DNA of 64,000 nucleotides from JAHEKO01 sp965212505 (lineage in GTDB: Bacteria; Acidobacteriota; Thermoanaerobaculia; Multivoradales; JAHEKO01): contig OZ243123.1 of assembly GCA_965212505.1 (NCBI GenBank), positions 4,464,001 through 4,528,000 on the forward strand. The letters are read 5' to 3'. Every line of letters begins with the position of its first letter. Position 1 is the first letter of the stretch. Below, piece by piece: positions 36,100 to 44,968 of the stretch. The notes below the pieces were generated by a model. That model saw only the letters and a list, made by a program, of their open reading frames with translations, made no database searches and was not told where the DNA came from. The position numbers were made by a program, and so were the translations under genes.

Positions 36100-38745
36100 A
36101 TGGTGTTCCAGGCACGTGGACTCGCGCGGACTCTCGCGCTGTCCGTCGCAATTCTCGCGGCTCCTTCAGGAGCGACGGTCGAACAGAACGAGTCGTCCAG
36201 CACCGAGGCTACGGCCCAGGGCGATCCCGCTCGACGCACGGAGCTCGAGGCCGAACTCGCTCAGCTCCGCGCCGAGGCCGAAACTCAGGGAGCCGCCGCC
36301 GCCAGCTGGCGACGCAAGGCGACCGCGGCCGAGACACGCGTGCGCAATCTCTCGCGACGCGTCCAGGCGCTCGAGGGTGGAGCCCCCGGCTCGACTGCTA
36401 CCGTCGCTGCGGGCGCCCAGCCGTGCCTGGCAGTTCGCGTCACCCCGAAAGACGGGGTTCCCGTCGACTGTCTGCAACCGGGCTCCTCCGTGTCTCTCCT
36501 CGAGGTGAAGGACGGTTGGGCGAAGATTCGAGCCGGGCGCGGCACCGAGGGGTGGGTCGCTCAGCGACTGCTCGAGGGTGTCAGCGCTCCACCGGCCACC
36601 GCAGACTCAGATACCGAGCTCGAGCGGCTGCAGACTGAGCTCGAGCGGGAGAGAGCTCGCGCAGAGAGCGCTTCCTCCGACGTCAAGACTCTGCGCGCAC
36701 GCCTCGTTGAGCTCGAGCAACGCCTGGCCGAGCCGTCCATGGGAGCCGAGGTGGATCCGGACGACATCATCCAGCCGGCCGTTCGCGCCGCCGACCCGAG
36801 TCTCGAGGAGGGCGAGGAGGTTCAGCGCGCCGTACGTTCGGTAGCCGTCGCCGTGCCGACTGACGACAGCCCAGAACTCGCACCGAATGTCGAAACCGTC
36901 GTCGTGGCTCGCGTCGCCACGTGTCTCAAGCTCCGCGCGGCACCTGTCGATGGCGAGCCGCTCGACTGTCTCGGTCGGGGTACGCACCTGGCGCTTCTCG
37001 AGCGACAAGACGGGTGGGCTCGCACCCGCCGCGCCGATGGCGTAGAAGGGTGGGCCGCTCTCCAGTTCCTCGACTCCGTGGCCGCGCCGATGGCGAGCGC
37101 GCCGGCCGACACGCTCAAGGCCCGGCTCGACGCGCAAAGCGAGCTTCTGACCGGCCTCGAGACGCAGCTGGCAGAGACCGTCGCCGCGCGCGACAGGCAG
37201 CTGAACGAGTTGGGCCAGCTGCAGGAGCAACTCGAGTCGGCGACGGCCTCTCGAGACCAACAGACGTCGGCGATCGAGGAGCTCAGGTCTCAGCTCGAGG
37301 CGGCGCAGGCTCAGAGCACCTCGCTCACCGAGAAGCTTGAGGAGCAGGAGTGGATGGCCGGACAGCAGGAGGCCCAGCTCGCGGAACTCCAGGGGCAACT
37401 TCGGAGCGAGGCGACCACGGGAACCGAGCGACTCGGGGCGATCGAGCGTCTGCAAGCGCAGCTGGAGGCCTCCCAGAGCAAAAGCGCAGACCTCGCAGAG
37501 AAGCTCGAAGCGAGCGAGCAGCAGCGAGAGAGCTCCGCCGCCGAGCAGAAGGCGGAGCTCGCTCAGCTGCAGGAGCAGCTGCGCACGGCCTCAAGCTCGG
37601 AGACCGACCAGCAGGGGGCGATCGCCGACCTGGGCGCGCAACTCGAGGCGGCGAAGGGCCAAAGCGCAGCCCTCTCCGAGCGGCTCTCCGAAAGTGAGGC
37701 AGAGCGCGAGCGATTGGAGAAGCGAGCCGAGCAGGTGACCGCCCTCGAGGAGCAGCTCGCCGAGGCGACGAGCAGCGGCAGTAAGCAGCGGCAGGCCGTG
37801 ACCGAGTTGAGAGCGCGGCTCGAGACCACCGAAGCCGAGCGCTCAGAGAAGGTCGAGCACCTCGAGGCGCAGCTCACCGAAGCGGCCAGCGCGAGCGAGA
37901 AGCAACAGCAACTCGTGGTCGAGTTGAGGGCGCAACTCCAAGCCGCCGAGGCAGACCGCGCGGAGCAGGTCGGCCGCCTCGAAACGCAACTCGCTACCGC
38001 AGCCGGTACCGGCGATGAACAGCAACAGCTTGCTGCCGAACTCAGGGAACAGCTCGAAGCCACCGAGGCGGAGAAAGAGAAGGAGCTGGCGACTCTAGCC
38101 GCCCAGCTCGCGACTCTTCAGGAGCAACTCGTGCAGACGAGGGAGGCTCGAGCCGAACAGGGAGATCTCGTCGCCAGGCTACGCGCCGAGTTGGCAGCCA
38201 CCACGGCGGAGAACGAAAACCTCACTCGCGAACCGACCCGAACCGGGCCGGAGGCGCAGCGGGTCGTAGAGCCCCACAGCGAGCCGACGGAAGCCCCGGT
38301 CGTCGAGCCCACTCCTGCATCCGATGTAGACGCTACATCTATGGTCGAAGAGGCAGAGGTAGACCTTCCGGCCGCAGAGAACAGCGCGGGAGAACCCGAC
38401 CCGATCGACCTGGCGGCTCGCGTCCGGCAATGGGCCGAAGCCTGGTCCTCACAGACCGTCGACGACTACCTCTCGTACTACGCCACGAGCTTCCGACCCG
38501 CGAGCGGCGCGAGCCGTTCCGACTGGGCGGCGCAGCGCCAACAGCGTCTGACCAGTCCCGAGTTCATCGAAGTTGAGCTCGAAGACCTCGAGGCTCGGAT
38601 CGACGGCTCCGACCGAGCCAGAGTCCGCTTTCTCCAGTCCTATCGCTCGAACACCTTCAACGACCAGGTTCGCAAGGTCTTGACGCTTATCCTCGAAGAC
38701 GGCCAGTGGAAGATCTGGCGCGAGGTCAGCTCGCCGACGGACTAG
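36100..38745 (+). CDS. Large exported coiled-coil protein with two SH3-like domains and a Cds6/SnoaL-like C-terminal domain
   Basis: 881 residues from ATG 36100 (GTG 36094 and TTG 36073 are in frame). A signal-like segment (LARTLALSVAILAAPSGA) precedes short coils. Two bacterial SH3 domains follow, at about 105-165 (PCLAVRVTPKDGVPVDCLQPG...GWAKIRAGRGTEGWVA) and about 265-325 (CLKLRAAPVDGEPLDCLGRG...GWARTRRADGVEGWAA), each with a cysteine pair. Residues about 340-720 are one long coiled coil rich in EELRxQLEAxxAE heptads. The last 110 residues (VRQWAEAWSSQTVDDYLSYY...RVRFLQSYRSNTFNDQVRKVL) match the NTF2-like domain of L,D-transpeptidase-associated Cds6 proteins. A periplasm-spanning cell-envelope role is inferred. 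Its end overlaps the convergent GT87 gene by 20 bases. Confidence 0.82.
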   Translation: MVFQARGLARTLALSVAILAAPSGATVEQNESSSTEATAQGDPARRTELEAELAQLRAEAETQGAAAASWRRKATAAETRVRNLSRRVQALEGGAPGSTATVAAGAQPCLAVRVTPKDGVPVDCLQPGSSVSLLEVKDGWAKIRAGRGTEGWVAQRLLEGVSAPPATADSDTELERLQTELERERARAESASSDVKTLRARLVELEQRLAEPSMGAEVDPDDIIQPAVRAADPSLEEGEEVQRAVRSVAVAVPTDDSPELAPNVETVVVARVATCLKLRAAPVDGEPLDCLGRGTHLALLERQDGWARTRRADGVEGWAALQFLDSVAAPMASAPADTLKARLDAQSELLTGLETQLAETVAARDRQLNELGQLQEQLESATASRDQQTSAIEELRSQLEAAQAQSTSLTEKLEEQEWMAGQQEAQLAELQGQLRSEATTGTERLGAIERLQAQLEASQSKSADLAEKLEASEQQRESSAAEQKAELAQLQEQLRTASSSETDQQGAIADLGAQLEAAKGQSAALSERLSESEAERERLEKRAEQVTALEEQLAEATSSGSKQRQAVTELRARLETTEAERSEKVEHLEAQLTEAASASEKQQQLVVELRAQLQAAEADRAEQVGRLETQLATAAGTGDEQQQLAAELREQLEATEAEKEKELATLAAQLATLQEQLVQTREARAEQGDLVARLRAELAATTAENENLTREPTRTGPEAQRVVEPHSEPTEAPVVEPTPASDVDATSMVEEAEVDLPAAENSAGEPDPIDLAARVRQWAEAWSSQTVDDYLSYYATSFRPASGASRSDWAAQRQQRLTSPEFIEVELEDLEARIDGSDRARVRFLQSYRSNTFNDQVRKVLTLILEDGQWKIWREVSSPTD

Positions 38746-39862
38746 CGTCGCTCTCGCGGTAGCCGCCGGTTCCCATTACGTAGGCGACCACCGCAAACGG
38801 CGCCAGTGCGATCGGAAGCGTCGCCCAGACCTGCAGGGCGAGCGGCTGATCGTCGACGCCGCTCGCTCCCCCCGAGAGCTGAAGAGCGAGCACGGTCAGC
38901 AGCACGAAGACGGTCTCGAGCGATCGGGTCTCCCCCTCGAGACGCCGCCGATAGAGACGCTCGAGTGCCATCGCCTGCACCGGCAGCGAGAGCAGCAGCG
39001 TGTGATTCCAGAGCACCGGGGTCGCCATCAGCGTCGCGATTACCGAGATCGCCAGGATCTCGAGTCGCCCTAACTCACGGCGACGCACGAGCCACAGCGC
39101 CACCAGGGCGATGCCCCCGGAGATCCAGAGGGCGCCCTGGTCCCAACCGGCGAGATAGCCGAGCCGGTGGAGGGAGACCGACCGCGGAATGGTCACGGCT
39201 TTCGAGGCGAGGGCGAACATCTCCTCGAGGTAAGGGGGGAACCAGAGGAGCGCCCCAGCGACAACTCCGCTCACGGCACCCGCCACGAGATGCACTCGGC
39301 CGCCCCGTCTCGGCCGGTGGAAGAAGAGGAGCGCCGGCAACAGCGCAACCATCGGCTTGAGGACCGCGCAGAAGCCTAGGACACAGCCGGCGAGAAGCGG
39401 TCGTCTCGGCCAACTCCAGAGGGCCGCCAGGGCCGCTCCCGCGACCAGCGGAGAGATGTTGTGGATGTCCATGGTGAACATGACGGCGGGCGCGACGCAC
39501 AGGTAGGCGACCGCCGCGGGCACAAACCACCGTCGCCAGGGCACCGAGATCATGGCGAACCAGACGGTGAGAGCCATGCCCACGTAGCAGAGCGAGCGCA
39601 AGAGCCGAAGGAACGCGGGCGCGCCGAGCATCTCGACGAGCTGAGCACCGGCAACCGCCAGAAACGGCGGATAGAGGTAGTGCCCGCGCGTGTAGGGAGA
39701 TTGGTCGGCGAGCACCAGGTCGACCGACCGCATGTAGGTCACTTCGTCGCCCAGTACCACCGCGGGCACGAGCTCGTACCAGTATCTGACGGCGACGACC
39801 AGGGTCAGGGCCACCAACAGCCCTACCTGTGCCTTCCAGGTCGTCGGCCGGTCGAGGATCAA
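38726..39862 (-). CDS. Glycosyltransferase family 87 (DUF2029) membrane protein
   Basis: 378 residues, start TTG 39862 inside a TTGA overlap with the peptidase stop. About nine to ten transmembrane helices. The first luminal loop holds GDEVTYMRSVDLVLADQSPYTRGHYLYPPFLAV, where the D/E and SPY...YLYPP pattern is that of GT-C/GT87 polyprenyl-phosphate-dependent mannosyltransferases. CVLGFCAVLKPMVALLPALLFF is the conserved central helix region. It would transfer a sugar to a lipid or glycan at the outer face of the inner membrane. Coupling to an M28 peptidase is unexpected. Confidence 0.85.
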   Translation of the reverse strand: MILDRPTTWKAQVGLLVALTLVVAVRYWYELVPAVVLGDEVTYMRSVDLVLADQSPYTRGHYLYPPFLAVAGAQLVEMLGAPAFLRLLRSLCYVGMALTVWFAMISVPWRRWFVPAAVAYLCVAPAVMFTMDIHNISPLVAGAALAALWSWPRRPLLAGCVLGFCAVLKPMVALLPALLFFHRPRRGGRVHLVAGAVSGVVAGALLWFPPYLEEMFALASKAVTIPRSVSLHRLGYLAGWDQGALWISGGIALVALWLVRRRELGRLEILAISVIATLMATPVLWNHTLLLSLPVQAMALERLYRRRLEGETRSLETVFVLLTVLALQLSGGASGVDDQPLALQVWATLPIALAPFAVVAYVMGTGGYRESDASPSAS

Positions 39863-42033
39863 GGAGCGGAACCGGCGTCGCTTGCCGCGTCCAGCCGGCG
39901 AGCCATCTCGGAGAGCGCCTCGACGACACGGTCGGCACCTCGGTCGAAGAGCTCACGGTTGTCGTCTTCGAACGCCTGCCGCAACTCGGGGAACGGCCAA
40001 GGCCCGTAGCCGGTGGTCAGCCCCGGGGCAAAGACGAGGTTCCGGAACCACGGCCGGTCGGGAAGGCCGTCGCTCGACAGCAGGCCTCGTTCCACTGGCA
40101 GCACCGCCGTGTTGAGCGCCTGCGCCGCCCCCGCGTCACCGCTCTCGACGACCTCGCCGGCCGCACGATCGAAGCGCTCGCCCGCCGTCTCCAACCGGTC
40201 GAGCGCACCGAGAACCGCTGAGAAGTCGGCGGCCAGCAGGCCATCGTCGGCGACCTCACCCGCCGTCCGCCGCTTGCGAGCCACGTCGCGGCGAAGGTCG
40301 TCGAGCTCGTTCCGCAGGGCCCGAGCGTAGGAGCCGTACGTAAACGGCAGGACGTCCGCGCCGGCGATTCGCATCGCCAAGATGCCGTAGTAGCGAGCCG
40401 CGGCCACATGGTAGATGAAGCCGGGATCACCGTACTTCTCCATCCAACGGAAGTTGTCGTACAGCGAGTGGTAGACGCCGTACTTGCCACCGAAGCCGAA
40501 ATTCATCGACGGAATCCCCAGGTGGTCGAGGAAGACGGTGTAGTCGGAGCCCGAGCCGAGCTGACCGAGGTGGAGCTCAAACTCGGCGTCGGGCTGGTCG
40601 AGATGAACGGGGGTGTCCCGAGCCCACGCCGAACGCAGTCGCTCCTCCCAGTATTCGCCCACCGTGCCCCCTTGGTTCGGCTCGGGGATCCGGCCGATCG
40701 CCTCGCGAACGACGTCGCGTATCGAGGGTGTACCGCCGGCGCCGAAGCGCGGGCCGGTCACCGCGCTGTCGAGGTTCAGGTAGGCGACAGCGTTGGCCGA
40801 CAGATCTTCGGCGCGGTCTTCGCCCCACTCCACCGAGCCGACCAGGCCGTACTCTTCGGCGTCCCAGCTCGCGAAGACGATCGTCCGGGCGGGCTCCCAG
40901 CCCGCCTCGACCGCCGCGGCCAGCCCGCGCGCGGTCTCGAGCCAGGCCGTGGTCCCCGAGTTGGGGTCGACAGCGCCATGATTCCAGGCGTCACGGTGAT
41001 TGCCGAGGATCACCATCCGCTCCGGCTCACTCACGCCCCGCACGTAGCCGAAGACGTTGAAGATGGGCTTGAGCCCCTCGTCCATCGACACCGACATCTC
41101 GACCGCCGCGCCGCCCGGACCGACGTGGTACGAGAACGGCAGTCCGCCCTGCCACTCGTCGGGCACCCGTTCGCCGCCGAGCCGACGGAGGATCTTCTCG
41201 GCCTCGCGATAGCTGATCGGCAGCGACGGAACTCCGGGGACGTTTGTCATCTCCTCGCGCGTGAGGCGCGGCGCACCGTCACGCGAGGGGTAGCCGGGGG
41301 TGCTCGGGTCGCCCGGCTGAATCGAGAGAAACTGAACCGAGCCGCGCTGAATCGCGGACGGGTGCCGCATCGGGCCGTCGGGGTAGACGTCGCCTTGCAT
41401 GTAGCCATCGTCTTCTGGATCCGAATAGAGGATCACCCCAACCGCGCCCCGCTTCTCCGCCTCGTAGACCTTGAGTCCGCGAAAGACCCGACCGTACCGA
41501 GCCAGCACGATTCGGCCTTCGACCGAGATGTCCATCGTCTCGAGCTGAGCAAAGTCGGCGGGTGTGCCGTAGTTGGCGTAGACGACCTGACCCGAGGCCC
41601 GACCCGAGGCCCCGTAGCCATGGAAGCCGGGAAAGACGCCATGCGACGTCGAGTCCTTGTCGCCCTCGATCGGGTCCTCCATCAAGCTGAGCTCCTCCTC
41701 GACCGGCTCGATCAGCTTGAGTGAAACCTCCTCGGGGTGGTTCAGGAACGCCTCGTAGCGAACGATCTCCGTTTCGAGGCCAAACTCCTCGAGCCGGTCG
41801 CGCACATACTCGGCCACGCGCTTCTCAGCCGGCGTGCCCGCAACGTGCGACTCCTCGGTGAGACTCTTGAGCCAGCGGCGCGAGTTGGCCGGCGTCGGAG
41901 TCGCGAGCAATACCTCCTCGGCGGCGGCCTGCGCTTCGATCGAGGCCTCAAAGAAGCCCGTCATTCGAGACTCCTCGGCCCCACTCGGGAACACGACGAG
42001 CGTCGCCAGAATCGACGTCAGCAGAACTCGCAT
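39859..42033 (-). CDS. Exported M28 metallopeptidase, glutamate carboxypeptidase II-like
   Basis: 724 residues, close to human GCPII length, with signal peptide (LTSILATLVVFPSGAEE) and a GGAGG before ATG 42033. Domains in order: helical N-terminus (about 40-110), PA domain insertion (about 145-320; GQVVYANYGTPADFAQLE, GRIVLARYGRVFRGLKVYEAEKRGAVGVILYSDP), the zinc peptidase core (VILGNHRDAWNHGAVDPNSGTTAWLETARGL, FASWDAEEYGLVGSVEWGE with catalytic Glu, and a final zinc His in GVYHSLYDNF), and the helical TFR-like dimerisation domain. It should release C-terminal glutamate or other residues from peptides outside the cell. Confidence 0.95.
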   Translation of the reverse strand: MRVLLTSILATLVVFPSGAEESRMTGFFEASIEAQAAAEEVLLATPTPANSRRWLKSLTEESHVAGTPAEKRVAEYVRDRLEEFGLETEIVRYEAFLNHPEEVSLKLIEPVEEELSLMEDPIEGDKDSTSHGVFPGFHGYGASGRASGQVVYANYGTPADFAQLETMDISVEGRIVLARYGRVFRGLKVYEAEKRGAVGVILYSDPEDDGYMQGDVYPDGPMRHPSAIQRGSVQFLSIQPGDPSTPGYPSRDGAPRLTREEMTNVPGVPSLPISYREAEKILRRLGGERVPDEWQGGLPFSYHVGPGGAAVEMSVSMDEGLKPIFNVFGYVRGVSEPERMVILGNHRDAWNHGAVDPNSGTTAWLETARGLAAAVEAGWEPARTIVFASWDAEEYGLVGSVEWGEDRAEDLSANAVAYLNLDSAVTGPRFGAGGTPSIRDVVREAIGRIPEPNQGGTVGEYWEERLRSAWARDTPVHLDQPDAEFELHLGQLGSGSDYTVFLDHLGIPSMNFGFGGKYGVYHSLYDNFRWMEKYGDPGFIYHVAAARYYGILAMRIAGADVLPFTYGSYARALRNELDDLRRDVARKRRTAGEVADDGLLAADFSAVLGALDRLETAGERFDRAAGEVVESGDAGAAQALNTAVLPVERGLLSSDGLPDRPWFRNLVFAPGLTTGYGPWPFPELRQAFEDDNRELFDRGADRVVEALSEMARRLDAASDAGSAP

Positions 42034-42087
42034 CGACTACCTCCTCCGAAGACGGTGAAGGCGCGATGCTACAGCACCCTCGGCGGC

Positions 42088-43251
42088 TCAATGCGGGCTG
42101 ATCGTCAGCCCATCGAGCTCGGGCAGCCGCGCGATGAGCCCCCAACCGCCGAAGCGCTCCGAAACCGCGATTGTCAGCTCGTTGTCTCCCGCCTCGAGCG
42201 GCAGCATCACCGTGTCGCCGTCGACGGTCATCACGCCCAGATAGCGCAGCGAGCGCGACCGGTAGCTGCGATCGCCGCGGAAGACCAGCTCGCCGTTGAG
42301 GAAGACACTTCCGCGATCGCTGAATCCGAAGTCGAGCGGCACGGTGCGAGCCACATCGGAACGGACGACAACTCGCGCCAGAACGCTCCCGCCATTCGCC
42401 CCTTCGGGGAAGGCACGGTACTCGGAGATGTTCAGCCGGCCGAGCTGGTCCGTCTGCGCCTCGGTCCAGAGGGTGTCGCTCTCCTCGGCGGGCAGCGAGG
42501 CGATGACTGAGTCCGCAGGCGTGAATGCCGGTGACACGCTCCACCTCTCGATCAGCCCCTCGTGGGCTTCCTCATCCGGCTCGGCGGCACCGGTTGGCGA
42601 GCGCCGCGGAGTCTCCGGAGCGCCCTCATCGTCGAGCCGCACCTCGACATTCGAATAGGCTGTCGGGAAGTAGCCCTCGGGCTCGTTCGCGGGAAACAAG
42701 GCGAGCAGCGAGAGTCCACCGCTCGGCGCCTTCAACCGAAGATCGTCCACCACCTGCACCGGCTCTTCGCTCTCGCCTAGATAGACCTCCATGTAGGAGT
42801 CGACAATGCGAAGTCGCACCTTGAGCCACTCGTCGCGCGGAATGTCGTAGCTGCGGTTGTACTCGGGGTAGAGCTGCCAGGCCGCGTTGCGGTGGAAGAC
42901 CGGCGTGTATTGCATGGCGTCGAAGCGGCCGCTCTGGTGGGGACGGAGGTAGAAGTTCTCGTAGTCGGTTCGCGAGGGCTGCATTCGAAAGCCGACACCG
43001 ACAAACGAACGATCACCGCCCGTCGCGACCTCGTATTCGATCGTGCCATTCGAGAAGTCGACGCCTTCGAGCGTTGCCGCGCCGTTGCGGAAGAGCAACG
43101 CCTCCCGCCCCAGATGACGGTCGAGCTTCACATCTCCTCGGAGGCTCCAGGTGGCGCCGGAGAACGTCACCTCACGCGGCTCGTCCTGTCCTTCGACCGT
43201 TGACGCCAGCATCAGCGCCACGAATGCGATCCAACCAGCTCTCGATCTCAT
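42088..43251 (-). CDS. Exported DUF1080/LamG-like lectin-fold protein
   Basis: 387 residues from ATG 43251, with a signal peptide (RAGWIAFVALMLASTVEGQ). Residues about 30-210 resemble a DUF1080/concanavalin-like sandwich: LFRNGAATLEGVDFSNGTIEYEV, SFVGVGFRMQPSRTDYENFYLRPHQSG, DEWLKVRLRIVDSYMEVYLGE, and YSNVEVRLDD closing the sheet. The C-terminal half resembles a galactose-binding/jelly-roll domain (SVFLNGELVFRGDRSY, PLEAGDNELTIAVSERFGGWGLIARL). Likely carbohydrate binding; no catalytic residues are evident. It starts a minus-strand pair with the peptidase, 54 bases apart. The 139 bases upstream contain nothing I recognise. Confidence 0.8.
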   Translation of the reverse strand: MRSRAGWIAFVALMLASTVEGQDEPREVTFSGATWSLRGDVKLDRHLGREALLFRNGAATLEGVDFSNGTIEYEVATGGDRSFVGVGFRMQPSRTDYENFYLRPHQSGRFDAMQYTPVFHRNAAWQLYPEYNRSYDIPRDEWLKVRLRIVDSYMEVYLGESEEPVQVVDDLRLKAPSGGLSLLALFPANEPEGYFPTAYSNVEVRLDDEGAPETPRRSPTGAAEPDEEAHEGLIERWSVSPAFTPADSVIASLPAEESDTLWTEAQTDQLGRLNISEYRAFPEGANGGSVLARVVVRSDVARTVPLDFGFSDRGSVFLNGELVFRGDRSYRSRSLRYLGVMTVDGDTVMLPLEAGDNELTIAVSERFGGWGLIARLPELDGLTISPH

Positions 43252-43390
43252 CGCTTTGTGTCTGGTACGCAGGAAGCCGGTCTCGAGTTCTGTCGAAGCA
43301 ACTTCGACGGGCCCGGTCGACCTCAGCGGCGGACAGCTACCAACGGGCACGAGTCGACGAAGCCAGCCGGTCAACGGGGTGCGGAACCGA

Positions 43391-44875
43391 TCAGGTGCCG
43401 CCGGGAAGGACACCTGCAAGTCGGCCAACGGCCGCCTCCAACTCCTCTGCCGGAAAGCCCGAATAGCCGAGGAGCAGCGCCGGAGAAAGGCGAGCCTTAT
43501 GGCAGTAGCGGGAGAGCGCTCCGACTTGCACACCAACTTCGAGAGCCTGATCCGCGATCCGGCGGTCATCCAGACGCCCCCGCAGCCAGCCGACGTCGTG
43601 CAGGCCGGCGGGAGACGACTGGAGCTCGAGTCGCCCCGAGAGGTGCTCGGCCACGGCTCGGCCGAGAGCCTCCTGCCGATCGGCGTAGATCCTCCTCATC
43701 TTCCGCACGTGCCGATCAAAGTGCCCCTCATCGAAGAAGTCGTGAAGAACCGCCTGCTCGAGGAGGCCGCTACAGCGATCGGAAGCCTCCCGCGCCGCGA
43801 CGAAGGCGTCTACGTGCTCGCGGGGGACGACCAGGTAGCCGAGACGCAGGCCCGGGAAGAGGACCTTGCTGAAGGTGCCGAGGTAAAGGACGTTCCGCCC
43901 TCCGTCGAGTCCAGCGAGGGATGCGAGGGGGCGGCCGTGGAACCGGTACTCGCTGTCGTAGTCGTCCTCGATGACCCACGCGCCTGCCCCGCGGGCCCAG
44001 TCGAGGAGGTCGAGGCGCCTGGGCAGCGACATCGTGATCCCGAGCGGATACTGGTGCGAAGGTGTCACGTAGGCCATCCGAGCCTCGGGAGCGAGATGCC
44101 GCCCGGCCTCGACGTCCAGCCCTTCGTCGTCGATCGGCACCGATACCTCCCTCGCTCCGGCAGCGGCGAATGCAGCTCGAGCCGACGGATATCCGGGGTC
44201 CTCGATCCAGACCTCGTCCTGCTCGTCCAGCAGGACTCGTGCGGCGAGGTCGAGGCCCTGTTGCGAACCGCGAACAACCAGAATCTGCTCGGCAGAGCAC
44301 ACCAGACCACGGGTCGATCCAACGTGGCGTGCCAGGCGTTCGCGCAGCGGGAGAAAGCCGGCTGCGTCCGAATAGTCCAGGCTGTCGCAACGCAGGTTCC
44401 GTGCGCGACGAGCCAGCAGTCGACCCCAGGTCGCTCTTGGGAAGAGGTCGAGTGCCGGACGGCCGAGCTGGAAGGGCTGGCCGCGTTGGAGACCAGCCGG
44501 TGCGCCGTCGCGAAGCCGCGAGCCACGGCGAGAAAGAGGAGGAACCTTCCGCGGAAGCGGAGCCGTTGGCGGGCCGGTAAATCGCAGAAGATCTTCCGGA
44601 AGGTCCTCCGCGACAAACGTGCCCGACCCCACGCGGCTCGAGAGGTAGCCTTCCGCAGTCAACTGATCGATCGCCTCGACGACGGTATTGCGCGAGACGC
44701 TGAGGTCCTGGGACAGCACTCGAGTCGAAGCCAGCCTTTGCCCGGACGAGATCGTGCCTTCCAAGATGTCGCGGCGAAGCAGTTCGACGATCTGGCGGTA
44801 GAGAGGGGTTGCAGCATCCCGCCCCAGGCGTAACGACGACAGTGTGTAGGGGTCGCGGGAGGGAGGTGTCGTCAT
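43391..44875 (-). CDS. MocR/PdxR-type GntR regulator with aminotransferase domain
   Basis: About 494 residues from ATG 44875 (ATG 44893 is also possible). The N-terminal GntR winged helix reads PLYRQIVELLRRDILEGTISSGQRLASTRVLSQDLSVSRNTV and EAIDQLTAEGYLSSRVGSGTFVAE. The fold-I aminotransferase domain has EDPGYPSARAAF, YVTPSHQYPLGITM, EDDYDSEYRF and the PLP-lysine segment YLGTFSKVLFPGLRLGYLV. MocR proteins sense pyridoxal phosphate or an amino-acid adduct. It is divergent from a PNPOx-like gene and a LysE-type exporter, its likely targets. The AT-rich 93-base gap with a short CCAT...ATGG inverted repeat is a candidate operator. Confidence 0.93.
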   Translation of the reverse strand: MTTPPSRDPYTLSSLRLGRDAATPLYRQIVELLRRDILEGTISSGQRLASTRVLSQDLSVSRNTVVEAIDQLTAEGYLSSRVGSGTFVAEDLPEDLLRFTGPPTAPLPRKVPPLSRRGSRLRDGAPAGLQRGQPFQLGRPALDLFPRATWGRLLARRARNLRCDSLDYSDAAGFLPLRERLARHVGSTRGLVCSAEQILVVRGSQQGLDLAARVLLDEQDEVWIEDPGYPSARAAFAAAGAREVSVPIDDEGLDVEAGRHLAPEARMAYVTPSHQYPLGITMSLPRRLDLLDWARGAGAWVIEDDYDSEYRFHGRPLASLAGLDGGRNVLYLGTFSKVLFPGLRLGYLVVPREHVDAFVAAREASDRCSGLLEQAVLHDFFDEGHFDRHVRKMRRIYADRQEALGRAVAEHLSGRLELQSSPAGLHDVGWLRGRLDDRRIADQALEVGVQVGALSRYCHKARLSPALLLGYSGFPAEELEAAVGRLAGVLPGGT

Positions 44876-44968
44876 GCAAATTGGTCCTGCCATCTGATTA
44901 AAAAATGGATCTTCTAGAACTCCAATCTCGAGTCTACAGTGGGCGCCGAACTCGAGAAAGGACACGAA
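44876..44968. promoter_or_regulatory. Divergent promoter/operator region between the MocR regulator and the PNPOx-like gene
   Basis: A clearly AT-rich patch (44891-44920) inside otherwise GC-rich DNA separates divergent starts. It contains CCAT at 44890-44893 and ATGG at 44905-44908 around an A-rich centre, as well as ATCTGAT and ATCTTCT as possible half-repeats. MocR regulators usually bind direct repeats in such gaps. GAAAGGA precedes ATG 44969 by 7 bases. The operator assignment is inference; no consensus was matched. Confidence 0.45.

Noticed and set aside
36600..38200. Tandem DNA repeat in the coiled-coil gene
   Set aside because: The similarity is heptad-level protein periodicity, not a near-identical nucleotide repeat.
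40408..41724. 438-codon plus-strand open frame
   Set aside because: Antisense to the M28 peptidase; open only because of high GC.
43151..44833. 560-codon plus-strand open frame
   Set aside because: It lies antisense to the MocR regulator, whose DNA-binding and PLP motifs are clear; the shadow shows no domain.
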